Assembly (NCBI GenBank): GCA_019914995.1
Contig: CM034134.1
Coordinates: forward strand, 7,262,463-7,326,462
Direction of reading: 5' to 3'
DNA from: Acanthochlamys bracteata
Lineage: Eukaryota; Streptophyta; Magnoliopsida; Pandanales; Velloziaceae
Length of the DNA stretch: 64,000 nucleotides
Shown: in pieces, positions 36,244-47,323 of the stretch
Numbering within the stretch: position 1 is the stretch's first letter
Layout of the letters: each line of letters opens with the position of its first letter
Made by a program: the position numbers and the translations under genes
Notes under the pieces: model-generated
The model's input: only the letters and a program-made list of their open reading frames with translations
What the model was told of the DNA's origin: nothing
The model's database searches: none

Positions 36244-36498
36244 TATTCTTAATGTTTTGTAAATGAGCTTATAAAATGAAGATTTTTTAAAATAGAAAAT
36301 ATTTTTATTTTTTTAAAAAATGAGCTCTATTTTTTTTATTTTTAAAAAAATAATAAAAATATGATCTCATTACCTAAAATTTTTCTACACTATCTAAATT
36401 TTTAAATAAATTTTTTAAATATTTATAAAATATGCATTAAAAAATATAAAATGAAAAAAAGTTGAAAATCAGATTTTCAAATAGTATGCCAAACGCAT
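36244..36498 (+). repeat. AT-rich MITE family copy
   Basis: Family blocks appear in order: GAGCTTATAAAATGAAGA, AAAAAATAATAAAAATATGA, TCTCATTACC, TTTCTACACTATCTAAAT, TTTATAAAATATGCATTAAA. It ends near GCCAAACGC. Confidence 0.72.
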
Positions 36499-37084
36499 CC
36501 AATTGTATATTATTATTACAACAATAATACTTCTTTTGTAATAAAATTTTAGAATTATTTGCATTAAATAAAAGGTGAAGGAAGAAGGTACAAAAACAAT
36601 TTTTATCTCAAAATATTTTGAATACAACGTATTCGATGGTAAATTTATTTTGAATCAAGTACTTAAATTGCAAGTTATTATCAAAAAATTATGATCCGTA
36701 AAAATTTCTGAGACGTTTAAAGTGGATGCAATAATTACATTACCATCAATTTGGAATAGTTATTGAAAAAAAAATATTCACAATTCCGAGGATTTTTGAA
36801 CCAACTCATTTATTTGCCTTATTTCTAAAATAAAATGACTTTATTTTGATTAAAAACCTTCTATTTTAGTCATTAGTGATCTTATATATTACGCTAAAAC
36901 CGTAAGAATATTATCTTTAACGATTCTAAATTTGAGATACGAAACCACTTAAATTGGTCAATTTTTTTAGCGTAGGATTATAAAATTACTATAGAAAATT
37001 AAACAAGAGTTGTAAGATCCAATTATTAGATCTCACCACTTAAAAAAATACATCTATTTATAATAGACATGACCATACTTTGGA

Positions 37085-37332
37085 GATGTTTGGGATTACT
37101 TTTTTTCAACAAAACTTTTCAATTTTTTATTTTACGTTTTTTAATACATATTTTATAAGTATATAAAAAATTTATTTAAAAATTTAAAAAATATAAAAAA
37201 ATTCTACGGAGTGAGATTTTTTTATTGCATATTTTAAATAATTTTTTAGAAGTAAAAAAATAGAGTTTGTTTTTCAAAAAAAATAAAAATATCTTTATTT
37301 CAAAAAAGTTCTATTTCATAACCAATTCTAAA
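37085..37332 (-). repeat. AT-rich MITE family copy, inverted
   Basis: It starts GATGTTTGGGATTAC on the left and ends CCAATTCTAAATGCCTCC on the right, inverted to each other. The interior is the reverse complement of the family, with GGAGTGAGATTTTTTTATTG. Confidence 0.8.
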
Positions 37333-37340
37333 TGCCTCCG

Positions 37341-37411
37341 AATTATAGCTTTGCGATGGTAAACTATCATATTTAAATATGACAAAGAATATATCATCAC
37401 CGACATGGACA
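37341..37411 (+). repeat. 71-bp direct repeat, copy A
   Basis: Identical over 71 bases to 44820-44890. It starts AATTATAGCTTTGCGATGG and ends CACCGACATGGACA. Confidence 0.95.
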
Positions 37412-40400
37412 AATCTCGTACTTTAAACCTAACCAGCTTGGGATTGCTTGAGATAAACAAAAGTCAAATATACATTTTGCCTGATAAAAGCTGAAGGGAT
37501 TACAAATTTCACTTCTAAGAGAATTAAATAAATTTCACTTCTAAGAGTATTAAGTGACGCAAAAGAAATTAACATAATAACTAAAGAAAACAGTAAGTTA
37601 TAGAGAAACAATTAACCTACGCAGAACAACTGCATGCTCTTAAAAGCTTTTCGTATAGAGTCCAATTAACCATTAGTTTTTTAACAGTATGTTTAATTAG
37701 TTGGCATATTGAATAATCAAACAATAGCACGATATCAGTGACTTCTCATGGTGACAATAACCAGTGAGATTTCGACATGGTGGGACTCACTTACCTTAAT
37801 TCAACTAACTCCTCCAACATCCCCATCTCACTAGCTCTAAAAAGAGTTAATTAGCAAGCATTCCGACACTTCCTCTGATCCGCTTTACTTCCTCTTCTTA
37901 TTCCTCATCATAACAACGCTTCATATTCTTCTTTTGATTACAGTTTCTTTGGTTTGTGTGAAAATTAAGAAAAAGAATGTTTTTCATTCCAATTCATATT
38001 ATTAGTCAGATGGACGACGAAAGCTAAAAGAGAGAGAGAGAGAGAGAACATTAATTTATTTACACTTCCCCTTCCTAATAGTGACTATGTTTTCGAACTT
38101 TCATATATATTTAAATTTTCGAAACTTCCTAGTTGAGTAACTTTGTTCCACCACTATAGTGCACGGTGGATTACAATTGTCACAATTGAACAAATAACTT
38201 AAACTTAATAAGCTAAATATTGAAACTAAAAACAACGAAATGACAAAAGCTCTATCGTACATCTCAAAATAAAGACAAAACTTGAAAGCATTAATTATAA
38301 GAGTAAGAGATGACAATGGTGTTATATATACTAGTACGAGAAAGTTTTTGCATGCACCTAAATGTTTGCTGAAGTTGAAAATGGGCAAATGAAGTCTAAC
38401 TAATGGATTTGATTTGTCGGTGTGTGTGGAGTGTGTTGAATTCGAACAAAAATTATTAAATGTATTGAAGACCTCTTAAGCTAAGCGAAAGAAGCATTGA
38501 ATTGAATTGAAGGCCTTTTAATTAGGCTAAGTTAGCCCATTCCATTCAATATAGCCATCATAATATCGTCTTTAGTTGCAAACGAAATGTTTGTTTAGTG
38601 CGCACTCTTACGAGATTAAAATTTTTCGTAAAGATTTTTAATTCAAAATTTCTTTGGACATAATTCTCCAAATGAAAATGTTTTGCTTTTCTCACTCTAT
38701 TAATTATTTATTCATTCTTTCTTGATCTTTTTTTGATCCACACCAGTTTCTTATTTTTATCTCTGTCTCGCTGAGCTGCAATTTTTTTCTCTTCAACGCA
38801 ATATATAACGATGTAGTGATATACGAGAGAACACAAACGTTCTCTGTCTAACCATAGAAGAGAGTGAAAGATCGACTTCAGTTCACCAAAAATTGTCTTT
38901 GATCTATCTCTTTCTAAGCACAGAAGAGAGTAAGAGATCGACTTCAGTTCACCCAAAACAATCTCCAATTTTTCTCACCAAAAAATTAAAAAATCATGGT
39001 TGTACATGCAAGCAATCATAGCATCCCCCAACACCTTACTGTGATTTTGTGGACTTTCTTTCATATAGTTACAATTCCTTCATAGGGTTCCCCTTTATCC
39101 GCATCATTTTCTTTCTTCTTTATATCTTTATATGTCGCTCATGTTACTTTAAATTTGGTTTAGCAACAAGTCATCTGTGAAGGTTTTTTCTCACTGCAGA
39201 TTCACTCAAATTATTTATTTTACTCTAAAGTACGAGAAATAATGATAAGAAGCTTAAGATAAAGAAAGGAATTTGTAAACCACATAAATAAGAGGAAAAC
39301 AACAAAAACTAGAGAGATCTTGAGAGAGATTGAAGAATATCGAGGGTTTTGTTTAAGATATGAGATGACACTTGGAAAAAAAAATTGGGTGAAAATAGTC
39401 GCTATGGAGGAGAGGTTGATGGAAGAAAGATAATAAGATATATACATATTTGCAAAAAATTGATCTGGACAATTTGAGCTATAAATCAAATTACTAAAAT
39501 TGGGCATCCATCATAACTACTATAGAGTGGTCGTTAATTAAGATTCATAGTCAATTTTTATTTCTTGCAAACTTATTTTGGATATCTTTTATGATTTGTG
39601 ATTCTCAATACGCTACAAATTGAGCACAAAGGCATGATTCTTCTTTTTTTCTGTTGTCATTTTGAATTTGGCAGGTTTGTTAGATGTATTACTTGCAAGC
39701 TTCCTTATTTCTAAGAACATGTGCAGAATTCAGAGTTTTATCCTTGACAGGGATCTTGTTGTTTGATCATTTCATACTTCGTCATTTCTTGATGGTCGAA
39801 CAGATGCCTACTTATTTGATATCATTATACGATGCGAGAAATAAGTTCAGTGCTAGATTTATCATTGTAATTGTTTATATGCTTACTTGCTTTCTTGATA
39901 TCATGGATTGTAGCAACTTCTCTCTGTAGTATTGGTTCATTATATTTATTCGCATTCCCCTCGTACGGGTTTAGACATATGGTGATCTCCTACGTGCATT
40001 TGTTAGAATTGGAAGAAGAATGATAGTGTTCGTTTAATTAGTCTAATCTTTCAGTGACTTTGTTTGTTTATTTTATGTTGTTATATATATATATACATAA
40101 ATAATGAGGGAGATGACCTTCAGTAATGAGTTTTGAGTTTTTGGATTTGTTTGACTAGTTCTCACGAAGAAAAATTAAAATGCTTTGATGTTGTTCACAG
40201 ATTTCATCTAGTATGCGATTTTGATGAATTTAAAATTGCATTTACAAATGTGAGGTACCTAAGAAAAAGCTAACTCGGTTGTGGTACCGAGTCAAGGTGA
40301 CTCTTACACAATTTTTCTTAGGTTAATTTGCCTTAGTAAGGGTGCGAGCTCAAATGAGTGCTCGTAAATACTTTCTTTTTCGTGATCTTTTAAGCAAAGT

Positions 40401-41007
40401 TTAGTATAATTATTATTTTTTATTTAGATGAAACAAAGTTACTATTGGCAAAGTTATTATTGCTATAATCTATTTGATTCTAAAGCTCCGTAATATGTGG
40501 GATGAGATATTCGAGATTGAATAGGGCCAAGACATTCACTTTTGGAATGAAATGCATTAATAGTATATAAATTTTCTGGTAACTATAATAATATTTTAAT
40601 TTAGATAAAATAATAAAATTTTATTTTTTTGGCCGATAGAAGATAAGGAAGAGAGAAGTTATAAAACACTCACTTCTTAAGCCCCTCCTTTGTTTGACTT
40701 TTATTTTATTTGTATTATACTTTTTTGTGTATATTTTGAAAACACTACTTCAATGTCTTCAGTTGTTAAATAATTATGCCTATAGTAATAATACTATATC
40801 TTATACGCTTTACAATAAAACCCACCATAAATCATAATTAAAACATGTGTTTGTATGTGCATATGCTTTCTGTATTAGTCTTATGCATGATTTTTTATGT
40901 GCTTGTATGTAGTGCCCGTCGAAGTACGAGATTTGATTCTCATGTGAGTATTAGTAGTAGATGTGAATAACAATTTGTTGCTATCTCTAAATAAATAGAA
41001 TGATTTT
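37412..41007. other. intergenic, no supported gene
   Basis: A long region of mixed composition. Short open frames at 38101-38388, 38708-38968, 39220-39507 and 39684-39929 lack recognisable domains. A (GA)n run is near 38028-38047. A duplicated word family (AGAAGAGAGT plus GATCGACTTCAGTTCACC) is at about 38858-38898 and 38921-38955. Nothing firm can be called. Confidence 0.45.
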
Positions 41008-41215
41008 AGAGAATATTTGGGAGTGCTTATGAAAATAATTTAAAATTTTCCTTGGAGAACAATTCTAATTTTTTTATTTTAAAAAAATAAAAATAAGCAA
41101 TAACAAGATTATACGACATAGAATATTTCTGTACTTTCTAAATTTTTTTAAAATATGTAAAGTATTGTAAAATTTTTATTAAAAATATGAAATAAAAATT
41201 GGAATAAAAACAGTG
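41008..41215 (+). repeat. AT-rich MITE family copy
   Basis: It begins ATTTGGGAGTGCTTATGAAA and carries a TTTTAAAAAAATAAAAATAAG block and TTTCTGTACTTTCTAAAT. The right end is degenerate. Confidence 0.7.
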
Positions 41216-41424
41216 CATTAATATTATTGAAACTGTATGGTTTTATTTATTGAAGATGATTTATATAAGGCCAATTTAGATCTTGATTATTATTTCTTTA
41301 TAGACTCACTAGGGGAAATTTGGTTCAAAATTTAAAAATTGTAAAATTAATTAAGAAATTAGATTTTATTCATCTGAATATCAAATTTGGCAATGACATA
41401 GCTTTATAATTCTATGTTTATTTT

Positions 41425-41496
41425 AGCTAGTAGAGGGTTGGAGAGGCTACTTTTTAGACTAGCTAGTAGAGGGTTGGAAAGGCTACTTTTTAGACT
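41425..41496 (+). repeat. 36-bp tandem duplication
   Basis: AGCTAGTAGAGGGTTGGA plus the following bases to TTTTTAGACT occurs at 41425-41460 and 41461-41496 with one base different (GAG against AAG). Confidence 0.92.
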
Positions 41497-42393
41497 TCCT
41501 TTTAATAATGCTCTGGTTGTATTTGTATATTGGATTCATGAAGAGGTTTTGATACTGTAGATGTTTCAAGAGTGAGGAAAACAAAAAAGAAGAAATCAAG
41601 TTTTAAATGTGATTTAATAATTTGACATTGATGGTTTCGAAGAGAAGAGGTTTTAGCATGAACTATTTGCCTAGTATTATTGTTGTAAATGGTTTATCAA
41701 GATTTACATGTTAAGATCTTAGATAAAATTAACTAATAGAGGAAAGATTGTTATCGAATAAAATTGTGAATGATAGATGATGAGGGTAGAAAGAGAAGTG
41801 AAGGATTTTTGGTATTTGAGATTGTCTTATCACGAAATTTTGCCAATTTTTATTCTTGGTGTTGAATTGTAAAAAGAAAGCATCATGCATTTCTTTTAAT
41901 AGGCAAGAACTCCTTTAAGATAGTCTTGGCACAACCGTACAACATCAATTATTATGTAGGCAGTCAAGAATGAGGCTAGCAATCTCATCTCCATGTAACC
42001 ATATTTTTTTTCTATCTCTCATTTTTTATATGCTTCTAAGTGGGTCCATATTCTTGCACTGAATAGCATTATATTCTAGTTTATGTAAAATTTGTTAACT
42101 TATTTAAATGCGCATATACCAAGTTGTCTGAATTTGCTAAAAATAGAAAGGATAGTTTGTTACCAATTGCAGGTGAATAGTACTTAACTATTTGTTCTCA
42201 GACGAGAAGTGTATATCTTTTATACTTCTATTATTCTTCTTTGTCTTAATCTTCTTCTTTTTTCTTCTTCTTTTTTTGTTTTCAAGTTCCAAGTAGATCA
42301 TTGATACAAAAAATTGTATTTAAATAGTGATATTAAAAATAATGAGAATCTGCAAATGAAGAAAAAATAGAAATTTCTTTTTAAAAGCATCAG

Positions 42394-42638
42394 GGAGGCG
42401 TTTGGGATTGCTTTGTGAAATGAAATATATTTTTATCTTTTTAAAAAAACGAGATCTATTTTTTTTACTTCAAAAAAAATAATAAAAATATATAATAAAA
42501 AGATCTCACTCATAAAATTTTTCTACATTTTTAAAAATTTTAAATAAATTTTTTATATACTAATAAAATATGTATTGAAAAACGTAAAAAGGAAAATTGA
42601 AAAGAAAGATTGGGAATAAGCAATCCCAAACACCCCCT
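42394..42638 (+). repeat. AT-rich MITE family copy with the clearest ends
   Basis: The left end GAGGCGTTTGGGATTGCTT and the right end AAGCAATCCCAAACACCCCC form a terminal inverted repeat of about 17 bases. The interior matches the family. This copy best defines the element's termini in the window. Confidence 0.85.
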
Positions 42639-44819
42639 AGGTGTGTTTCTTTGGGGAATCCAAGCATTTTCATTTGTTTTTTGAACTCGAGTATCGGCTT
42701 GCATTACTTTTATGTATTTTTCTAAAAGTAATTGACAGCTAGGGCTTGGTTCCTATTTATCATAATTTTATAATATTTGATAACTAATAAACTGTGTAGA
42801 CATGACCTCATACTTTCATGATATTCAGGATATGCGTTGGTAATATGTATGGTGACTACAATATAATGTGCACTAGTCTCCTGCATCGCAAATGGGCGAA
42901 CAGCAAGCACCATCTTCAGCTTAGCGGTACATTCATCATTGGATTTAAATTAAATCACTATTTAATCAAGAATCGATGATATTACTCATAATTTTGGATG
43001 TGAAAAGCTTGTCTCACTCCTATGCTTGCTTCAACACACTTTGCTCGGTGAATTTGTTTAGTTATATTTCATACATGCAGTTCAGTTTCTATTCCTTTCA
43101 TGGTTGTTTAAGGTGTACACTTTAGGATTGAATTTGTGATCCTGTCCAGAGTTTTCTTCAATTACAAAAATAGATGGGGATGTTTTCGAATTATCTTAAA
43201 AAAAAAGAACTTCAAAATGATCTTAGAAATCTATTCAATATTTCAGTGAGGACAGTAGCGTTGTAACTGATACAATTTAAGGAGTATCAAAATATGAGAT
43301 TATCAGGAAAAAAAAATTTACATCACTTATTGAATCTTTCATGGATAGCAACAGAAAAGGCGAATTAAGAGCGACGAATAGTGCATGATTGAAAGAGAGT
43401 GCAAAGAAACGAAATACTCACAGGCTAGGGCAGTGGCAACTTAAATTGAGAGAGCGCCCATTTGATCGAAGGAAAATCAAACTCCTGATTACGGGAATCA
43501 TGAACTGATTGAAGCCTACAATGAATTCAATTCAAATGATTGTAAACCGCACAGTAAATCAATTAATTCAATCTTGATTTGTAAAGAAAAAAATTGAAGA
43601 ATATGAATGAGATCAAGAGAGACTGCGTGCCTTGATCGGTAATTTGAGGAACCTTAGCAGGTTTGAGTCGATCTTTAGACCCAAGCGAACCTACAGGAGA
43701 AGAAGAAGCACTACCGCCTTCCAACCGCCGTTGAACGCGAGATCTCTCTCTCTCTCTCTCTTCTGCTTATATTGTTTCTAAAAGAAGGAAAACCGCGATA
43801 TACATTGGTAGTCGGTTTCTGATACATGCGTATTGATTTTCTACTCGGTGACCGCTCGCGTGACAGCTAATCTTTAGCTGGGTCCATACTAGAACGGGCT
43901 ATATATGAAGCCCATGCTTTCACTGAAGGCCCGTATTGATTTTTCAGTTCGACAATGTTTTTTAAGATACTTTCTATAGTTCATTGATGCATCTGTCTCG
44001 AATGCGGTATCGTCATTCTTTTGCACATTTTGTAATTCTGATCGCTGTTTCCATTTTCTTGTAATCTTTAGGTTATTCTTTTGATTTCGCCGTTAGCTTG
44101 TTGTAAATAGTATGTACTCCAATGCTTGGTTTTTTACCTTTTTTCTTGAATCTAACAATTGTGAGGTTTGGATAGATTTCAGTTTGTCGCTGATATAGGT
44201 TACTTTTGCAGATCCGAGTAGAGTTGGATTTGGTTTCAGCTTATAAAGGGTGGTTACTTTGGTCTGGTGTGGTCTGCGTCACAGCAATACGCAATGTCTT
44301 ACATAATAATTTAACTTCGGTGGAAGTTATATCCTTTTGATATGATCTGCATCTATCACTGTAAGATAGGTATATATTAGAAATATAATGTAATTTATAT
44401 CCAAATGTAGTGGCTGTAATTCATATAGAATGTAATTGAGTAAATTTGCGTTGTCTGGACATTTTGATTTTCTATGCAAGTACTAGATTTATCTGTTACA
44501 AACGATTCAATCTAATCTATGGACCTTAGAACTTTAATTAGCAATAAGGTTCTATTCTTCTCTTATTTTGCTTATAATGGTGATGGCTTTCTCTTAATTG
44601 CCATATTTTGTATCTAGGTTCTGATTGTGAGTTAATAAATATCTTTTTGTCTGCATAGTATTGATGCTTGCAAGCTGGTTAGGTTTAAAGTATTTGTGTT
44701 GCTCTCTTCCTTGGGAGTGGTACACTACATAAAAGCTGAAGGGGATTACAATTTGAATAACAATTTAATATGCAATAATTTAAACTATTATATTTCATAA
44801 GTAATCTCAAATGTCCTCA
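42639..44819. other. intergenic, one exon-like minus-strand stretch
   Basis: No complete gene. On the minus strand, 43624-43739 is an open, higher-GC stretch reading SPVGSLGSKDRLKPAKVPQI, preceded by a long (GA)n run (43741-43761 as TC). It resembles a 5' exon but has no start codon and no recognised family. The rest shows nothing supportable. Confidence 0.35.
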
Positions 44820-44890
44820 AATTATAGCTTTGCGATGGTAAACTATCATATTTAAATATGACAAAGAATATATCATCACCGACATGGACA
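44820..44890 (+). repeat. 71-bp direct repeat, copy B
   Basis: Identical to 37341-37411. A partial third copy of its end (ATATCATCACCGACATGAAC) is at about 44932-44951. Confidence 0.95.
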
Positions 44891-44984
44891 GTATATTTCA
44901 CTGACATCATTTAAATGATATTTCACAAACTGATATCATCACCGACATGAACAGTAATATATATTCAACTCTTATCCATTCTAT

Positions 44985-45205
44985 CTAATTATTTTTAAAA
45001 AATAATTCATATTTTTTAATAAATTTTATTACAATATTTTATAAAATATTTTAAAATTTTAAAAATATAGAAAAAATTCTACATCATAAAATTTTATATT
45101 ATTTATTTTGATTATTTTTTTAAAATAAAAAATAAAGCTGATTTTTAAAAATAGAATAAAAATACTCTCGTAGAAAAACTCTTTAATTGAGCATTATTAA
45201 ACACC
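44985..45205 (-). repeat. AT-rich MITE family copy, inverted
   Basis: Reverse-complement family blocks are in order (TTTTTTAATAAATTTTATTA, AAAAATTCTACATCATAAAA, TTTTTAAAATAAAAAATAAA) and it ends near TTAAACACCC. Confidence 0.6.
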
Positions 45206-46267
45206 CACGTATACATTAAAGATACTAATTAAATTATCTACGAGCTAATTAAAAAATATTTACATATCGGAAAATCTTACCCATTGCATACCACCCCATT
45301 CGGTATAAAATTAACTTTACCAATAGTAACATTTCAAAATCACTCCAAAAACTACTACCTTAGTATTGACGGTACTTTTTCTAGGCACATAGCGTAGGTG
45401 CCTTTTGGTTCGCAGGTATGCTACCAACATTGCGGGGCATTTTTACTCGACATCAGGCAAGTGTACAACATATATATAATTGGACAATTTTCAGGCATGA
45501 CCTCACCTTTGCCAAGCCAGCCAATGCATGTTCGAAGTGTGACTCTACCTTTTGCTGTCATTTTCCAGGAAAGTTGCTAGAATCACCGAGAATTTCCAAG
45601 CACGAGCAAGTAACGAAGATTGAAATCACTGTTATGACTAGTTTTTAGAATTTTTTTTCAAAATCAATTGAGAATAAAAAATATGACCCCAAATATTTTT
45701 AATATTATTTTAGAACTATTAATAAGTAATGTGTGAATAAATCATTCTTTAACATCTATTTTTTGAGAGCGTTCTTTTTTTCTAAATTTGAATTGATATG
45801 AATTACGTGTCCTGTAATAAATTGAATGAAGCGATCGATCTGAAATAAAATAGACTACTTAATCTAAAATTGGACAATTATACTTTAAATAAAACCAATA
45901 ACCTGAAATAAAGCGAACTATTTTTTTTCTAAAATAGACCGAATTATGAAGACTCTGAATAAATATAATAATAAGTTAAATTTAATTTATATGTCAGGCC
46001 GATTTGGCTCAACCTTTTTTTATATCATGTGACGAATTAAAAATTCTTTTTAAACTAATTGATAATAAAAAGAGTAGCCCAATAAATATCATTTCAGAAT
46101 CATTTTAAATAATATAAAATTAAATTATTCTTTAATAAGTTAAAACAAATGTATCAATTGAACAAATTGAATATATTAGATATTAATTAAAAGAATGAAA
46201 GAATTACACTTGTGTCTAATTTCCTAGTACAAATTTAATCTTGTGATATCTGCTAGCTACCTACTAC
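45206..46267. other. spacer downstream of EXO-like gene 4, no gene seen
   Basis: A lower-AT island at about 45360-45640 has short overlapping open frames without recognisable domains. The rest is AT-rich. The right end is the 3' UTR of the minus-strand gene at 46268. Confidence 0.4.
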
Positions 46268-47209
46268 TCAAACAAGAGTAGAACAAGTAGATGTTTTTGG
46301 ATCAAACAGTGCCGGCAGCAAATACTTCCGTCCATTAACACCATTAGCATTGTAACTAGCTCCGGTGACTTTATCTACGAGCAAATCTCCGGCGTAACCC
46401 GGGTACGCGTTCTTTGCGTAAACACCCGGGCACGCCGATGCAGCTTCAAGTGGCGCTTCTTTCGGTCCTTGAAAGAACCCGTTTCCGAACGGATTTGTCA
46501 CTGTTCCGGCGATCATACTCCCCAGACTGATAACCATTCCGTCGATTCCTACGTCAGCATTTGGAGGAACAAGCGGAGCTGTTTGTGGGCCGTACATCGG
46601 TTGATGGAACGGCCACGCGCAATGTCCCGGGCACTGCATCGCGGAGTTTCCGACCCAGATGTACGCAAACCTTCCACCATTGACTTTGCTCTTCGGAGAA
46701 GCTCCGTGCGTAGCGCACTTGCTCATACAGAAACCTTCAACAAGTACATCGTAGGAAGTAAGAACGATATTGATTGCATTCCTCTCAGCTCCTTTCGCAG
46801 CAAGTTTCTGCAAATCTTGATTCTTCAAAGATTTCCCCAACGAGTATTCCTCATCGAGGACTTGTGTACCAAGAACGAGGTTCGGAAACCGTGTTTTAGA
46901 TTGATGGAAGTACTTCTGCAAGCTATTGTACCATGCAGATACAGAAGGTTGTGCTGCCGCTGCGCTAGCTTGTTTCTTGGAGTTCAAAGAAGCAACGAAG
47001 TCGACGATGATTGCGCGTTGTCCCGGAGTGAATTTACCGTAGAAAATGAGGTTTATGGAGTTGTCGCCGGAGAGTAAAGCTCCGTTGTGGTATATCATTC
47101 CCAATGGTTGTTCTTCTACTAAAGCTTGTAGACTCCTCAACCCATTGGAAGATTGTAAGAACAGAGAAGCTACGAAGAAACAGAGAACAAGAGTACTGAA
47201 ACTAGCCAT
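46268..47209 (-). CDS. EXL: EXORDIUM-like protein (PHI-1/EXO family), gene 4
   Basis: An intact 313-residue single-exon gene on the minus strand. A signal peptide covers residues 1 to about 23 ([19 protein letters not shown]). Family blocks are [81 protein letters not shown] and a closing [13 protein letters not shown] has His where the other four genes have Gln. The last third is nearly the same as in the twin genes 31318/52477, including [20 protein letters not shown]. The N-terminal half is clearly different, for example an Ala-rich insert ASAAAAQ near residue 80. Predicted secreted apoplastic protein of the growth-responsive EXO family. Confidence 0.96.
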   Translation of the reverse strand: MASFSTLVLCFFVASLFLQSSNGLRSLQALVEEQPLGMIYHNGALLSGDNSINLIFYGKFTPGQRAIIVDFVASLNSKKQASAAAAQPSVSAWYNSLQKYFHQSKTRFPNLVLGTQVLDEEYSLGKSLKNQDLQKLAAKGAERNAINIVLTSYDVLVEGFCMSKCATHGASPKSKVNGGRFAYIWVGNSAMQCPGHCAWPFHQPMYGPQTAPLVPPNADVGIDGMVISLGSMIAGTVTNPFGNGFFQGPKEAPLEAASACPGVYAKNAYPGYAGDLLVDKVTGASYNANGVNGRKYLLPALFDPKTSTCSTLV

Positions 47210-47315
47210 TGATCAAGAAAATGAAAGAACACAAACAAGAACAAGTGATTCTTGTATATTTCTTTGAGATAGAAGAGCAAGATTGGTGATGAAGAACAAT
47301 GGGGAACGAAATTGG

Positions 47316-47323
47316 TTTATATA
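47316..47323 (-). promoter_or_regulatory. TATA box of EXO-like gene 4
   Basis: TATATAAA on the minus strand lies about 107 bases upstream of the start codon. Confidence 0.55.

Noticed and set aside
38855-38960. Possible microRNA precursor because of AGAAGAGAGTGA-type words resembling miR156
   Set aside because: The words form an imperfect direct repeat rather than a hairpin, and they do not match the mature miR156 sequence.
46469-47077. 202-residue open frame antisense to EXO-like gene 4
   Set aside because: It is the opposite-strand shadow of a GC-rich coding sequence. The sense frame has full family similarity and a signal peptide.
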